A model generated the notes under the pieces. That model did no database searches. It worked only from the letters and a program-made list of their open reading frames with translations, and was not told where the DNA came from. The translations under genes were made by a program, and so were the position numbers. A stretch of DNA of 64,000 nt from Glandiceps talaboti (Eukaryota; Hemichordata; Enteropneusta; Spengelidae), in the NCBI RefSeq assembly GCF_964340395.1, contig NC_135560.1, positions 20,711,675 through 20,775,674 on the forward strand, given 5' to 3'. Each line of letters begins with the position of its first letter. The stretch's first letter is position 1. This document shows, piece after piece, positions 11,401 to 26,400 of the stretch.

Positions 11401-14400
11401 AGAATACTTGCACCCTTGCATTTGCACTCATACTAGTGGTATTTGCACTGCAGTGCAATATACCGAAACATTATAGTTGCATACTTGCTTGCAAATGATA
11501 TGCAAATCTAGAAAGATCCCCCCCCCCCCCCCCCCCCAGTCATAAATAATGACGGCTTCATTTCTATTACCATCATGTAAACAGGTATCTGTGTGAAGGA
11601 CCAGCATCTTTGAAATCTAACTTTAACCGTCATAAGACTTACTTTGAGGAATTGTTGAATGCTATGGACTTGGTTGGATTTGAAGAACAGGTAAGATTTG
11701 GAATGTTATCATGACTTAATCTCAGCAACCATGAAATAGTTGGAAAGTTTGACATAGTAACCTTGAGGGTAATTAAAACTCTGGTCTCATATTGTCATGA
11801 AAGACTTTAGTTGATTCAGTTTCACTTGACTGCACAGCTAAACTATTGCCAAAGGAAATACAAATGGTAATCACCTCCGGAATAATTTGTATTACCTCAT
11901 ACATTCCAGTTTTCTGTCGTCATTTCCTGGAGTAATTCCAGGAAATGGAAGTAACCCAGGTGTTAAGCTGTTGTGTGTTCAGTGATGTAGAGAGTGATTG
12001 TAATCATTGGATTCAACTTTGACCCTTCATGTTGTTTTACCTACTAGTGTACAAATAGGAATAGAAATTAAATAGCTTTTGACATAATATAAATAATAAT
12101 TTCAAGGTTGTTTGAATAAGAAAATGTACAACAGTCACTTATCTGTATGTTGCTATGAACAAAAATTTTATTGTACAGTTGCTATTAGTTCATTCCATCA
12201 ATTTAATTTTTGATTAACAGAAACTTATTTTCATCATTAAATTATTTGATAGTACATTTGATTTTAGTCTGTTTACACTGTTAAGTGTGAATATCTAGAT
12301 TAACTGATTTCAATATTAGATTTCCATTACTTTAAAAAAAATTAAGTTGGCTGGAATCATTTCCATTTGTACTACCGGGGTCCTAAATACATGGTTTGAC
12401 TATATCCATGGACATATATAATTTATCATCCTTGAATAGAAATGTCAGCACTGCATTCATTGAGGTGTTTGATCTGTTTTGGGTCTGGTCAGACTCAGAG
12501 AAAACAAACAGCTTCCTGTTTTTAACATGCAGCTAAGAAGTGTAAATCTGTTCCAAGGAGATGTAATCTAAGATTCAAAGACCATGCTCAGCAAATATGT
12601 TCCGGATGTTGATATCATTGCAATACAATGCTTTAAGTGAAGGAAAGACATGGAGCTTAGCTTTATACCCTGAGTATGTTAACATCTGCTACAGCTAATG
12701 TACTGTAGTATATTATAATACCAAGTATATTTACATGTTTTCTATATATGCTAAACTAAACACAATAGATACTATTGTGAATGATTGAAATGCACTGAGT
12801 TTAAATGTGTACAATTACAATACCTTGCTTAAATTACAAACAGTTGTTTTAAGAAACTATTTTGTCACCTTTTGACTTTTCGCCTGTACTTGTACCTGGC
12901 AGGTTGTTGACTGACAAATGAGGGCATCTTACCAGTGTAGTTGAATGTAGGCCTGGTTGCAATCATGACTGATATTGTCCTTTCTGTGCATGGTTCATTT
13001 TTCCTGAATTTAATTCTGTTTCTAGCCGTAACAGTGATGGGGTTCCAGTATAAAGAAAATCTGATGACAAGATTATATCTGACAGCATGGCAAAGATGGA
13101 AAATTGAGTGAAAAAAATGGCTGACTATGAAAAATTTATAAAGATATATTTCAAAGATGTAGGAAATAGGAACGCTAAAGGGCATACCCAAGCAGATGTG
13201 ACTCAAGTCTGACTTTCTACCCATGATGCTTACTGTATTGTTGACTGAAATGAACATGTTAATTGTTATATATTGAAGTTCAGTTGTTCCTTCTAACTTT
13301 CTTGAAAATTCCAGTCAGATGATGAGAATAACAAGACCTAATATATTTGTTTCTTATAGGAACAAACAGACATGTTTACAATTCTCTCTGCTGTTCTCAG
13401 TATGGGTAACATAGAATTTGAAGGCAATGAAAATGATGAGGCCTATATCAATGATCAAAATGGTGCTTTACAAACAGTTGCGGTAAGTGAAACTTAGTTT
13501 TATTTAAACTTTCACTTCAGTGCTCTACAAACAGTTGCAGTAATTAAACTTAAGCTTAATATGAACTTTCACTTCTTGGATCATATTTATTGATAAAGAC
13601 AGTAAAATTTTATTATATATAAATTTCAAAACATTGTCTGTATTATTATAATATGTACATGACTCATGGAATATTAAAATACTACTGTAAGAGTATACTG
13701 GTTCCAGTTAGTGTAAAATCATTTTTGTACTCAGTGTACTGAATATTCAACCAGTATAATGCTTACATAGCACTCCCAAGTTTTATGTGTAGCTGTAAAT
13801 ATAAATCTAGTAACTTTGATACTACATACCCAGTAGTCTTCTATTTATTAATAATTGTAGATATATTATTAAGCATTGAGACCATCTGGTACTTACTTCA
13901 GTTATAGCCTGAAGGTGTAGTATGTGCCTTAGAAATAAAGATTTTAACCTTTTGCTTTGACTACATTTTATATACAGTGTTCAAGAAAACTTAACTTCTC
14001 GATTACAATGAAGAAAATAAAATTAGGGTAAAATCATACAAAATTTTGAACTAGAGGTCAAACGATAGAAAAATGAGTCATTTCAGAATCCAATATGGCT
14101 GCCGAATAATTTGACAATTTTCTTGAAAACAAGACAGTGAACCCCAAAATTTTTCAAAAAGACCAGGAAAATGTTTTCATGTGACAGAGTTTGATATATA
14201 ATTTGGTCCCTGAAAAAGGTGCATTTTTTCTTCATTTTTATGTGACGATTCCTGAATGTCTTGTTTCTGCAGAGTTTGCTAGGACTGAATTGCCAAGCTA
14301 TAAATGATGTGTTAACACACAGTCAGACTGTTACTAAAGGGGAGGTAGTACGAAGAAACTACACCAAAGAAAAAGCAGAAGGTTAGACATATATTACCAT

Positions 14401-17400
14401 CCGGTTGATAGTTGAATCTAGCTATTCAGAAATGAATAGGTTATGACATGGAAGTGTCTGGGTGATACTTCCATGTTATAAATAACAATTCAATACAATG
14501 CATTTTGGAGATTCAGTGTTTCATATTGATCATTGGAGGTGATCTTGTCTGACATGTACAATAAATACAAAACAGATTATTGAGAACAATTTCTCATGTT
14601 TCATGTGAATACATCATGCAAGAAAATGCTATATCAATTTTTTTGTACATGTAGAGAGATAACAGTTATAATACTGTTACTTTTCAGATTCTCGTGATGC
14701 TATGGCTAAAGCTCTCTATGGACGTATGTTTAGTTGGATTGTTAATAAAGTCAATCAATTACTAGCACCAGTAGTAATGATGTCATCCAGTGAAACAGAG
14801 GAAATAGGTATGTCTCAGCACCAAATTGTGTTATTGAAGAGAACTTGGAATGGATTTCCCCAAACTTTGTAGGACAACAACAAAAATGGACTGTTGGATG
14901 TCACATACACTTTAATCAGCATCATTGCATAGCTTCAAGTATAGTGCCCTCTAGTGTTGGAGTATATGATTCTAATAACTATTGGTATTTCCTTAGCTGA
15001 GCAATGTTCTGTTAGAATTTTTCCGGCATAGAGACCAGGAACTCTATGTGGTTCCTCTTGTAAAGGGAGTATGAGGGGGTTTACTGGCTGTTTTGATGTA
15101 AATTTTGAATAAAAAAGGGTTTTGGAATATGATTTTCATTCTAGAGGGTGTACAGAAATTACATGATGGTGAAACCCTTAGTATTGTAAAGTCTAATCAA
15201 ACACATGACTATGATTAGAACTCATTGACATACGAGTGTACGTGTGGCATACTCAAGGTTTTTGCACGAGTGCTTACAGTGTTCTGTGTGGCCATACTTT
15301 CACGAGTGCATGAAAGTACAAATACCTTTGAGTATAGACCCACACTGGCACTCACACATGATGACCATGGAGTTCTGTTATTACTACACAATTATGTTTA
15401 TCCGAAACAACAAATTTCCATAAAAATTATAATGTGCAGTCACATGCTTTTGTGGACAGAGAACAATTGTATGCTTATTTGTATACAGGTACATGTATGC
15501 AATAATATTTTCATTTCAGTATTACACTACAATGCAAATACCATAATGCTTACATGCACATGGTACAAGTAATCACATGTAATGAATCATGGTACAAATT
15601 GACCTATGAGTATAGCTGTGACTATATCCAGTCTATACAAAGTCAAATTAGGCTGTTTGCTGTAGAAATGATAGATATCATCATTTGATCTGTTATTACA
15701 GGAATATTGGATATTTTTGGATTTGAACACTTTGAGAATAACAGCTTTGAACAAGCATGTATCAATCTAGCTAATGAACAACTACAGTTCTTTTTCAATC
15801 AGGTTAGTAATTTCTGCTAGCTGATGTTATGAGAGTGTCATAGAGGTTAATATATAGATTGATTATTATTCACCGGTCTCATCTGCAATATTATTTTGAA
15901 AAAAATTATCAGTATTCTCCATAGGATAGATTGCAAGGTTGGCAGCCAATTTGCATAATAATTTGCATAATAATTTACATAACATGGTAATTTGCATGAT
16001 GATTTGCATAATGATCAGCATATAATGCATGTCTTCACCACTGAAACATACATTTACTCTGACATATTCAACACATACACACATGGGCATTGTGATTAGC
16101 CATTTCTCTTCATTTGAAAATATTATCATAATATCGTCATTCAAAGATTACTAAAGCTCAAGGATAGTAGAACACTGTTGAAGCATAACAGAAACCTGCC
16201 AAGCATGGTGGCCAAGTGGCCATAGGGATGAGGATTGGGTATTTATTTAGGATTTTTATTTTACAAAACAATTTTATCATGGCGTCCTACTTGAAAAATC
16301 AATGTGACACAACATATGCCAAGTCTTTGTTGTTTGTAGTTCAATGAATTGCAATAGCAATGTTTGTTATTGTACGCAAACATTTTTACACATTTTTTGT
16401 TGTTGCCTTTTTCAATGTATTAAGTGACAAATACAGACTTAGACAATGTTGTTTCACATTGATTTTTCAAGTAGGATGCCATTGTTTGATAAATTAAAAA
16501 TCCAAAATAAATACCCAATCCTCATCCATATGGCCACTTTAATTGGGTGGCAAGAATGGTGTTATTGCACTGAGTTGTCTCTATCATGGTGACAACACTG
16601 AACTATCAATTTCTAAGCAAAATATTACCATCAAATTAAACTTCCTGAAAATTAAAGTCTAAACTATACAATCATCTGTGCAAAGAATTAGTGTCATATT
16701 TACTAATATTTATATCATAATTATTGATTTTTAAACAGCACATCTTTATGTTGGAGCAAGAAGAGTATGAAGCAGAAGGTATTGACTGGACCTCTATCCC
16801 GTTTGTAAACAACCAACCACTTTTGGTAAGTTCAAAGTATCTACCATTTCTTGTGCCAATATTTGTGTTAGTATTTGAGGGTTGTGTTTTGGATTGTTGT
16901 GTATGCAGGGTTCACCACAAAGGTGTGAGTTAAATGTTCAAAGTAAAAGACTTTACATTCCTCAAGACAACCAAATGTATTATATTTTGTCAAGCCATGT
17001 TGCATGTTGATAAAAACTTCCATTTCTCCTTTCACAGGACTTATTCCTTGGAAGACCTATTGGTGTCTTTGCCCTGCTGGATGAAGAAAGTCATTTCCCA
17101 AGGGTAAATTCTTACTTTGTATGTAAATATTGGGAAAATGGCATGGAAGGGGTTCAGAGTGAGATGTTTTTCATCTACCCCCCCCCAAAAAAAAACAAAA
17201 ACAAACAACAACAACAACAAACAAAAAAACAAAACAAACAACAACAACAACAACAAAAACAACAACAAAAAACCCAACAAGCAAACAAACAAACCAACAA
17301 TGTTATTTAACTGAAAGACTGGCATTATTGAAAATGTTGTAAATATTTACTATTTACTTATCGTATGTATGTAACAGCACTTTTATCTTTCTCTTTCATT

Positions 17401-20400
17401 TCACAGGCCACTGATCATACATTTGTAGAGAAAATGAACAGAAGTTTTGCTGGAAATCATTTCTATGTGAAAGCTAAAAATACAACAAGTAATAACTTTA
17501 GTATAGACCACTACGCAGCCAGGGTAAGTCATAATCATTTCTATGTGAAAGCTAAAAATACAACAAGTAATAACTTTAGTATAGACCACTACGCAGCCAG
17601 GGTAAGTCATAATCAAATGTTTAAAAAAAAAAACTTTTCTATTCTGTTGTACAACTGAATTTTATATGAGCTTGGCGGTATACGTCTAGTTGAGAACTGT
17701 GAGAAAATATGTGAGAAGGCATAGTCATCATAACTTGGCATTTTAAAGATAATTAACTAAACTTGTGTTAACTCTGCCCATTCCATACACATTGTACCTC
17801 AAAGCACATGTATACTTAACAAAAACTATTGTTACACTTCAATGACATTGTAATATACATGTACAAAATTTCCTGTCTGAGATATTTATTTTTGTATTAT
17901 AAAAATCCATAAGCAAACTACAAAATTGAATACTAGTATATTAATTTTGCTTAAATACCACTTTTCGTTTACAAAAAAAAAAACATATACAAATGGGTTA
18001 AAGGTGTCAAACTTTACTCAGAGTGCATTCTTTTATGTTTATACATCAAATTACATATATCACAATATTGTTTGGGTATGAAAATACTTTTTCTCAGTTG
18101 TGTATAATAAAATTTTTGTGTACAATACAGTGCAATAGACAGAAGAGCTATTTGTTAGGCATTATGAAGCCATCAAATGAGGCTCACTTCAGTAAAAAAA
18201 TGGCAAAACTATACTTTATAATCTTACTAGCAATAAAGTTGAAAGATATCATTTTCTCACGAATAAGAGAAAGGCTTCTTGTGAAACCCATGTCTATGCA
18301 AACTATTCATTAAATAGTGGGTGTACTTCAATATTGTGCTATAGGTGGAATATGATGCCAATGGATTCCTGGAGAAGAACAGAGATTCTCTCCCAAATGG
18401 AACAATGCAGTTATTGCAGGAAGGTCGGAATCATCTTCTTAGCACAATATTTAAAGGTGAGAAGAGTTTCTTACTTTTTTTGTTTTGAGTTTGCATAGAT
18501 TAGATTTGAACTCCTTGCCAAATAGTTTATTAATACCCCAGAGAGTTTGTTTTAAATCAAAATAAGATATGTAATATAATTTCTTTTCTATTAAACTCCA
18601 AATAGTGGTGCAAAAGTTACTAACTCATAGATAACACAGCCCCCCAGAAAGTATACAGTTAAATCGAATAAGTGTATTTGCATGTAAATGTGTTTTTAAA
18701 AATGAGCAATTTTTTGCATAAGTGCAGGAATTGAGATCAGAAAGGCTGCCAACATCGAATGTCGAGGAGAAAGTAATTAGCAATCAATAAAATATGTGTG
18801 TAATTACAAGAGCCTGTGTTACATTCTCTGGACAGCTTTAATGTAGATTTGCCAAATGAAATTCTATAAATGTTTATTCGTACTACGGATAGTATCATAT
18901 TATGCCTTAGGATATGATGCTTTGCAGTACAATTATCATCTGTTGTTTGATTTTCAAATCTGAAAACACTTGATATTTGTTGTAAATTTGTAGGCACTAT
19001 CACAAGGACTGGTACATTGGCACTTCAAATGAGAACCAGTAGGGGATTTAGCAGAAGAAAGGTAAAGCATACATTGAATATAGCTGAAATCTCAACTCAT
19101 TGAGGCATGACGTTATAGATTTGCAGGGATCCATTCTGCTGCAGTTTAAATGTTGGCGCAGTGGTAATTTTTCAAGTTTGAATATTAGTTTTGAAAATAT
19201 AGAGGGTGTATGTAGGAAGGTTTAATACATGTTAACAAGTATGTGATGTCTGCAAAACTTGTTATATGATATTGTACTCTATAGGACTTTGATCATAAAC
19301 TGAACAACATCATGTATTGTAATGTTTTCATGAAATTATGGATATAGCCTGTACTTTAACACATTAAGAATATGCGTCATACAGTTTGACAAAGTGATTT
19401 GATATTTTACATGCACCATATTAATTTTGTTTAAGAATGGGATATAGAAAATTTTAAGTTTTGATTTTCAAAGGTATATGTATCCAGTAACATGTAATAT
19501 TGATACAAAATCATACCTCACCAATAAATCAAATGTATTTCCATATATAGTCTATAATTCGTATGTTCATCCATCTCAGCTGTTACTGGTAGTCATCATG
19601 TATATTTCTCTCGTTAATCATTTGTCTTTCTGTTATGAATTTCCCCTTTGTTTTATTTGTAACAGAGGACTAAAGAACTCCCAACAAAGGCAGGTCAAAA
19701 GAAGTTGACACTGGGTGCTCAATTCAAGGTAAAGACAGTTACATAATAATATGACAGATTTATGTCACTACTGGCCAAAAATGTTCATCAAGTGACTTAC
19801 ACAGGTTAACACACAAGCAGTTCAAAGTTTTGATCTGTTTTGGTGGACGATCCTCATCAGAATGACAAATTCCATAGTTACAACTGGCCACTAGGTGGTA
19901 CATCCCTACATCATAGTACATGATTACCCAAGAAAGGTCAGGGAGGCTATCAATATCAAACATTACAATCTTAAATCAATGAAGATAGGGCATCAAACTA
20001 CTTAACATCTACAATTGACTGATTATATCACCACCTAGTGGTCAGCTGTAACTATTGAATTTGTTATGCTGAAAAGGATTGTGGACAAGACATTAAAAGC
20101 TCAGTGCTAAAAAGCTTTCTGCTTCTTGTATGTCAAAACTATTCGAAATAGTAAATACATTTTCAAGAAATTAATTTCCACTGAAAACATACAACAACTG
20201 TTTTACATGTATTGATATTTTACTGAATGAGATAGTAACAATGAATTACCAGGATACTTGCTGGAAATCACCAAGCATAATGGCAAACATAAATTTAAAT
20301 AAAAGTGATTTAAACAATTTCATAGATAGTATATTGACAATGTCATGTTTCTCTGAGATACATTTTGTCCTTATTTCTAAAAAAATAATCAACCAATGCT

Positions 20401-23400
20401 ACATGTATAACCCTGGATATTTTGAAAAACAATGATGCAGATAGTTTTCAGGATGTTATTGATAGTTGTCAGGAATTTATGTGTATGATATTTCTGATTG
20501 AAGTCATGAATAACTAACTTTAGTGGACAATATATTTTTTTTATAGAATTCTTTAAGTGTCTTAATGGAGAGGATGTCAGCATGTAATCCCCATTTCATA
20601 CGATGTGTTAAACCCAATACTGCCAAGTCAGCAAATAAATTTGATGATCAGTTTATCCTTGTGCAGGTAGGATGGCAGATATTATTATCACACGAGTCAA
20701 GTTGAATGAGTTCAAACACAAAATATGGTTTTGATACTCCAGTCATTCTACATCACAGCAGTTCACATCAACATCATTGGTTCTGCAGTACTTGAAATAT
20801 GAGTCAAGACATTCGAAGATGACACTATTTTTCTCAACTTTTCATAAATTATGCAGGACAAAGTATCATTCTATTATTCCCAATAATTTTCTTCATTCTT
20901 TCTTCATTCATCCCCCCCCCCCCTATTTCTCTTGGCTCAAACAAGGAAAATATTGGGAATTAGTATCTAGTACTGACATATATGCACAGTGGAAATGATA
21001 AAGATGTCAGTTTAGACTTTACATAGTCAAAGCAGAATTATCAAATATTGCTTTCATAAAATGTGTGATTTTTAGTGGTTCTAAAAGTGATGTAAACCAT
21101 TTCATTTTACAACAAAATATTTGAAGAGCAATTATTGTAACCATTGACACGGTTTTATCTCTCTCACAGCTAAGGTATTGTGGAATGCTAGAAACAACAC
21201 GTATTAGGAAACAAGGCTATGCAATCCGACAACCATTTGCTGACTTTGTTAACAAGTAAGTTATGTTGCCGCATCAAAGTAACTTTGACTTTACAGTGAC
21301 AGAACAAGAACTGTATGCTGTTGGTAATTGTATAGAAAAAACAATTTGGAAAAAGATTGCATACTTCTTCATATGAATGGATAAAGGAATACTTCCTCCT
21401 TTGACTGGATATAGTGACATATTTGGCATTTGCAAAATTAAAATGTTGATAGCATAATTTATTTCCAGACAGGTGTTGCATAAATGACTGAACAGCTTTC
21501 TTCCAAAACTACACTTGATACCTAATTTGTGTTCAGATCATGCATATACATTACACAAGTTCATGGAACACAAAGTATCAAGACTCATAGGATATTCTTA
21601 AGATGTTTTAATTTGTGTTTAGTAAACTTATAATATCCTAACTTATTTATTACCTTGATAGGTACAAGATTCTTGCCCAAAATCCAAAACTTCCTGCAGA
21701 TAAGAATGGATGTACAAGAATTCTCAAAGCTGCAGGTCTTCAAAACTGGCAGATTGGGTAAGAAAAATTATGACCGTCTTTGTGCTACAGTATTGCTTTG
21801 ATAACAAAGTCATTTAATGAAAGAGTGTGCATAGTACTAAACACACAAGAGAAGTCCTAGATCAAATTTGTCTTCTTAGTGCTGTTCTTTCAAAGATGTA
21901 AGTCATAAGAAAATGCTGACATTCTACTGTGGATTTGCTGTGATGATAAAGTCTTTCAATAAAAGACTGTACATAGTAACAATTAGTAACAATTGAAAGA
22001 AGTTAAATAGGCCATTCCAGAAGGCAAACAGGAAATGAGGATACAGCGCCCTCACTCAAATTGGGGGTATCATCACCTCATTGTTCTGTTTCTGAAGAGC
22101 TGTGTCCCTTGGTATTCTGTAGTAGTGTAAACCAGGGATGTTTTTTGTACTATTCAGACATTGAGGAATGCAGCAATTCTCTATGATTAACTGAGTAACC
22201 TATACCCTGTATACCCCCAAGGTACACACAGACAGGAAGTAGAGCGCCACCATGGCAAATTTTGGAAAGGCCTATAGTACATCATTATTGTCTTCCTAGG
22301 GCTGGTCTTTCAATGATGTATGTCATAGCTGTTAATGCAATAAATACATACATAATAATAATAATAATAATGATTACTGTGTAATGTTCCTAGGCTTGCT
22401 AAACTGATTTCTTTTGCTGTGATTTCAACAAACACGGATGATGAACTAAGTAGAATTCTTTCCCATTGTCTGTCATAGGAAAAGCAAAGTATTCCTGAAA
22501 TATTTCCATGCGGATGAATTAGCACAAAAGATGGAACGTATGGATGAAGCTGCTGTTCATACACAAAGAGGTAGTTTTATAATATTTGACGTCATTTTAT
22601 TCTACACTGTAAAGTATGTCTTTTGATATTTCTTATATTTGTGAATTCAATTTGTGCTATGTGGAAATTGGTAAAACACATGAGAAGTATAAGATTGGAA
22701 AAACATGCGACACATATCAAATATTGATAGAAACACCTGACAAGTATTGAAATGTTAAAAACAATAAAAGATTGTGATTTCAGTTTGTGCTACAAGTAAC
22801 TCATATTGAAATTGGTAAAACACATCAGAAGTATAAGATTGGAAAAAACATATGACAAGTATCAAATATTGATAGAAACACCTGACAAGTATTAAAATGT
22901 TAAAAACAATAAAAGATTGCCATATGTCACGGTTCATTTGAATCAATTTTAGTCAGACGTAAATTTGTTACTTGTGTCATTGTAGAGCAAACTTTAACTC
23001 AATCAGATATTACATATTAACAAAATCATCAATGTCACTCAACAGCTGACAGGAATGTAGATAAGGGCCAATACCCAACAGAAACAACTGACTACTTCGC
23101 AATGTTTTGCCAGCTACTCACATTTTTTTTTGAACCAGTATATTTACATTTGTGGGCAGATGTCTCATTCACAGATACACATGTATTAAGGCCTACTTTT
23201 CCCATTTGACTGGCTACATCCCTGACTGACCTGCGATATTTTCTTTCACTCATTTCAGTTGTTAGAGGCTTCTTAGCAAGGAGGAGGTTTGCCAAAATTA
23301 AAGAAGAAGCCAGGAGGAGAGCAAACATAGCTCAAAGTTTCCTAAGAAGTTTAGAGAAACTGACAATCAGTAGCTATCAGAAACAACAACTACTGGTACA

Positions 23401-26400
23401 GAAAGACTATAACATTCCTAAAGGTAACTTAATTTGTTGGTGTAACATTAGTATGTATATTTTTCACAGACTTTAAACATCTTTTAAGTCTTCGAATGTG
23501 ACCCCGCTCTCTCTTTTTTAAAAATTGTTCATGGACTTGTAAAAGTTATATATATCATCATGTCAGTGCAGAAAGGTCGTATCTGCCTATACAATTGCAT
23601 AGCAGATATGACCTTTCTACACTGATGCGACGATATGTTGAGAGAAAAATAATAATTAAAGTGCTTTTTTACTGAAATGGTAAATATAATATAATGTAAT
23701 ATGCCTATATGATTTTCACAGATTTCTTTACAAAGCTCAATAAGAGTGATACTCCAGACCAAGTTTCTACCAATTTACCACCACCACCACTTCCTCCACA
23801 CGGTATAAATGAAGCTGAATATCAAGACTTAGATTTACCTCAACCACCAAAAGAACCAGAGGTATAGTAATGTGACCAGTCTGTCAAAGAATCTTACTTC
23901 TTACAAACTGATATAAATCACTGTTAAGAGTTACAGGAAAATGAGAAGTAATACATCATATTCCAGTTATCGTAAAAAGAAAAGATTGTATAGTTTGGCC
24001 ACTAGGGGTGCTATTCCACAACAAATTTCGGCCCAATGTATGATCAAGAATACCACTGACATTTACAGTGAAATATTTAGAAAGGATAATTTACATTTAT
24101 GTTACAGTACTGAATGACTGCTTTTATTCTAAAAGAGCACCCCAACAGAGCACCCCAACAGAATACCCCTACAGAGCACCCCTACAGTGGCTAAACTCAG
24201 TCTCTACTCTTTTATTAGCAATGTGAGATATTATTTCTAAATAGAATACTCTAAGTTGTTATTTTTGTTCAGTACAGTCCTGTATAGTGTGAAAGGTTCA
24301 GTAGTTGGTCCACTTACATAACCTATTGCTACCCATGGATTAATTGGAGCATGTTACATATTACAATGTATACAGAAACAAGGACAGATCTTTCAGGCTA
24401 AATCCTATAGTATTGTTAGTTGTATTATGAGATATTCTTGTCAGTTGAGTTCTTTATTGTATATTTTATAACTACTTATCACTTATCTCATAGTATGATG
24501 AAGCTGCAGAAGAGGAGGATATTCTGGAAGATGAGTTTGTAAGAACTAAGAAGAATATGAGGTTTGGACCAGAAGGTACAAAACAAGCCTCTATCCGTTG
24601 GTTTAAAGAAACACAGTCAGCCAAACTTAAAGAGACAGGTGGCTTTGCTCACTGGTTTCATGGTGTGATTACAAGAAGGTGAGAGGTCATTTCAGTGAGG
24701 TCAGAGGTCATTGTGAGCTGGGTCAGAGGTCATTGTAGGTGAACTCAGAGGGATTATGAACCAGGTCCAAACAAATTTTCCATGTAGGTATAAGTACTTA
24801 CAAGGAAAAAGTACAATGTACATGCACAGTTTCATAAAGCAGACTGAGAATGATACAGAAAAGACACTGTAGATGAGCAACCAAAATAAACAAAAACTGA
24901 ATCAATGAATTGAAATTGTAATAATATATCATGTCCTTTGTTTTCAGGGAATCAGAACAGTTACTATGGAATAAACCCATTGGATGTTTCTTAATCCGAG
25001 TTAGTGAAAGTAGATTTGGGTATTCCTTGTCTTTTAGGTAAGTAATTACTACAACAATGAAGTAAAGATTCAGTTGCTCTAACTTCTAGCTGATCTTTGT
25101 AACTGTAAACTGCTTTTTATTCCATTTTTAATATTCAAGATTTAACTCAAATAACGGAGTTCATTTTCACCTTTCTTCATTCGTGTCGATTTAAAATCTA
25201 TTGTGCTTTAATAGGTGATTAAAAAGAGTATATGATTGACTTGGAATGAATTAAACTCAATGTTAACGCTCTCAGAATTCCATTATCCGACAGTTTCATC
25301 ATGATACCAATGTGTAACTTACGTATCTCTTTGTCTTTCAGAGTAAAAGAAAGGTGTAAACATTTCATGATAGATCAGACTCCTAGTGGCAAGTATGTGG
25401 TTGTTGGAGAGCCTAGAGTTCATAAGAGTTTAGAACAATTAGTACAGTTTCATAAAAAGGTGAGTTTAGATGCTTACATTGAAAGTGTGTGGTAGTCAAA
25501 GTCTTAGTACAGGTATCTATGTACAGACATTTCTTGACCTGTATCACATTTGTACCAGTGACTATAACACAAGCATGCAGGTACATATTGGTATTTACAC
25601 TGCTGTGATGTATTCTATCTTGCAGACCCCTATCTCGCCATTTGGAGACCTCTTAACTGAGCCATGTGGACAGGTAAGTCATTCTGTACATTCATGTTGT
25701 ATGGTACCAGTAGTATTAGTTAATAATTTCTATGCGTATAACCTATGTAACCACTGACTACAGCAAGCCAGCTGTCAACTTACTAAGATAGACACAAACT
25801 AAAACTATTGTTGTATAGGATATTGTTGTAATTACACTCGTAAACTGGCTTACCACAGTAATGCTGTCAGTACTTTATTTGTCATAATCAAATGTGTTCG
25901 TTTGCTATTTGCACCAGTATACATGTATATATCAGCTGTTGCGTGTCCTACATTTTTGTAGCTGTTATGCACTGCCAGAAAGGTTATAATTTGAAAATTC
26001 TCATATAAGCAGACATATCCCTAATGTTTTAGTGAATTATAGTTTTTGGCTCTATATTTAATACCTTTGCTGTTTTAGTCCTAAACTTTAAAAATGTTAC
26101 TTTTTTCCTTTTCTAGCGTGAAGGTGAAGTGGACTATGCAGAGCTCCTTGATGGTTCAATTCGTATGCCACCAAAGAGACCCCCTCCACCAGACAAATCC
26201 AGACCTACCTCTAGTGCTAATAGACTCCACCCAAATGTTAGTCAATCTATGTTATAGAATTCAATGAAAATGATAGAAGCAAGCATGAACATTTTTTTCA
26301 ATTGGTCAAATTGTTGCTGATAATATGCAGTTGTCGTAGTAACACAATGTGCAGTGTTTTTAATAAGGCCCATAAGTAGTTAAAATCGAAGTGTGAGTTC

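Noticed and set aside
17117-17314. Asn/Lys-rich open frame and its Leu/Phe-rich antisense frame
   Set aside because: Both come from an AAC-rich low-complexity intron segment after myosin exon 13.
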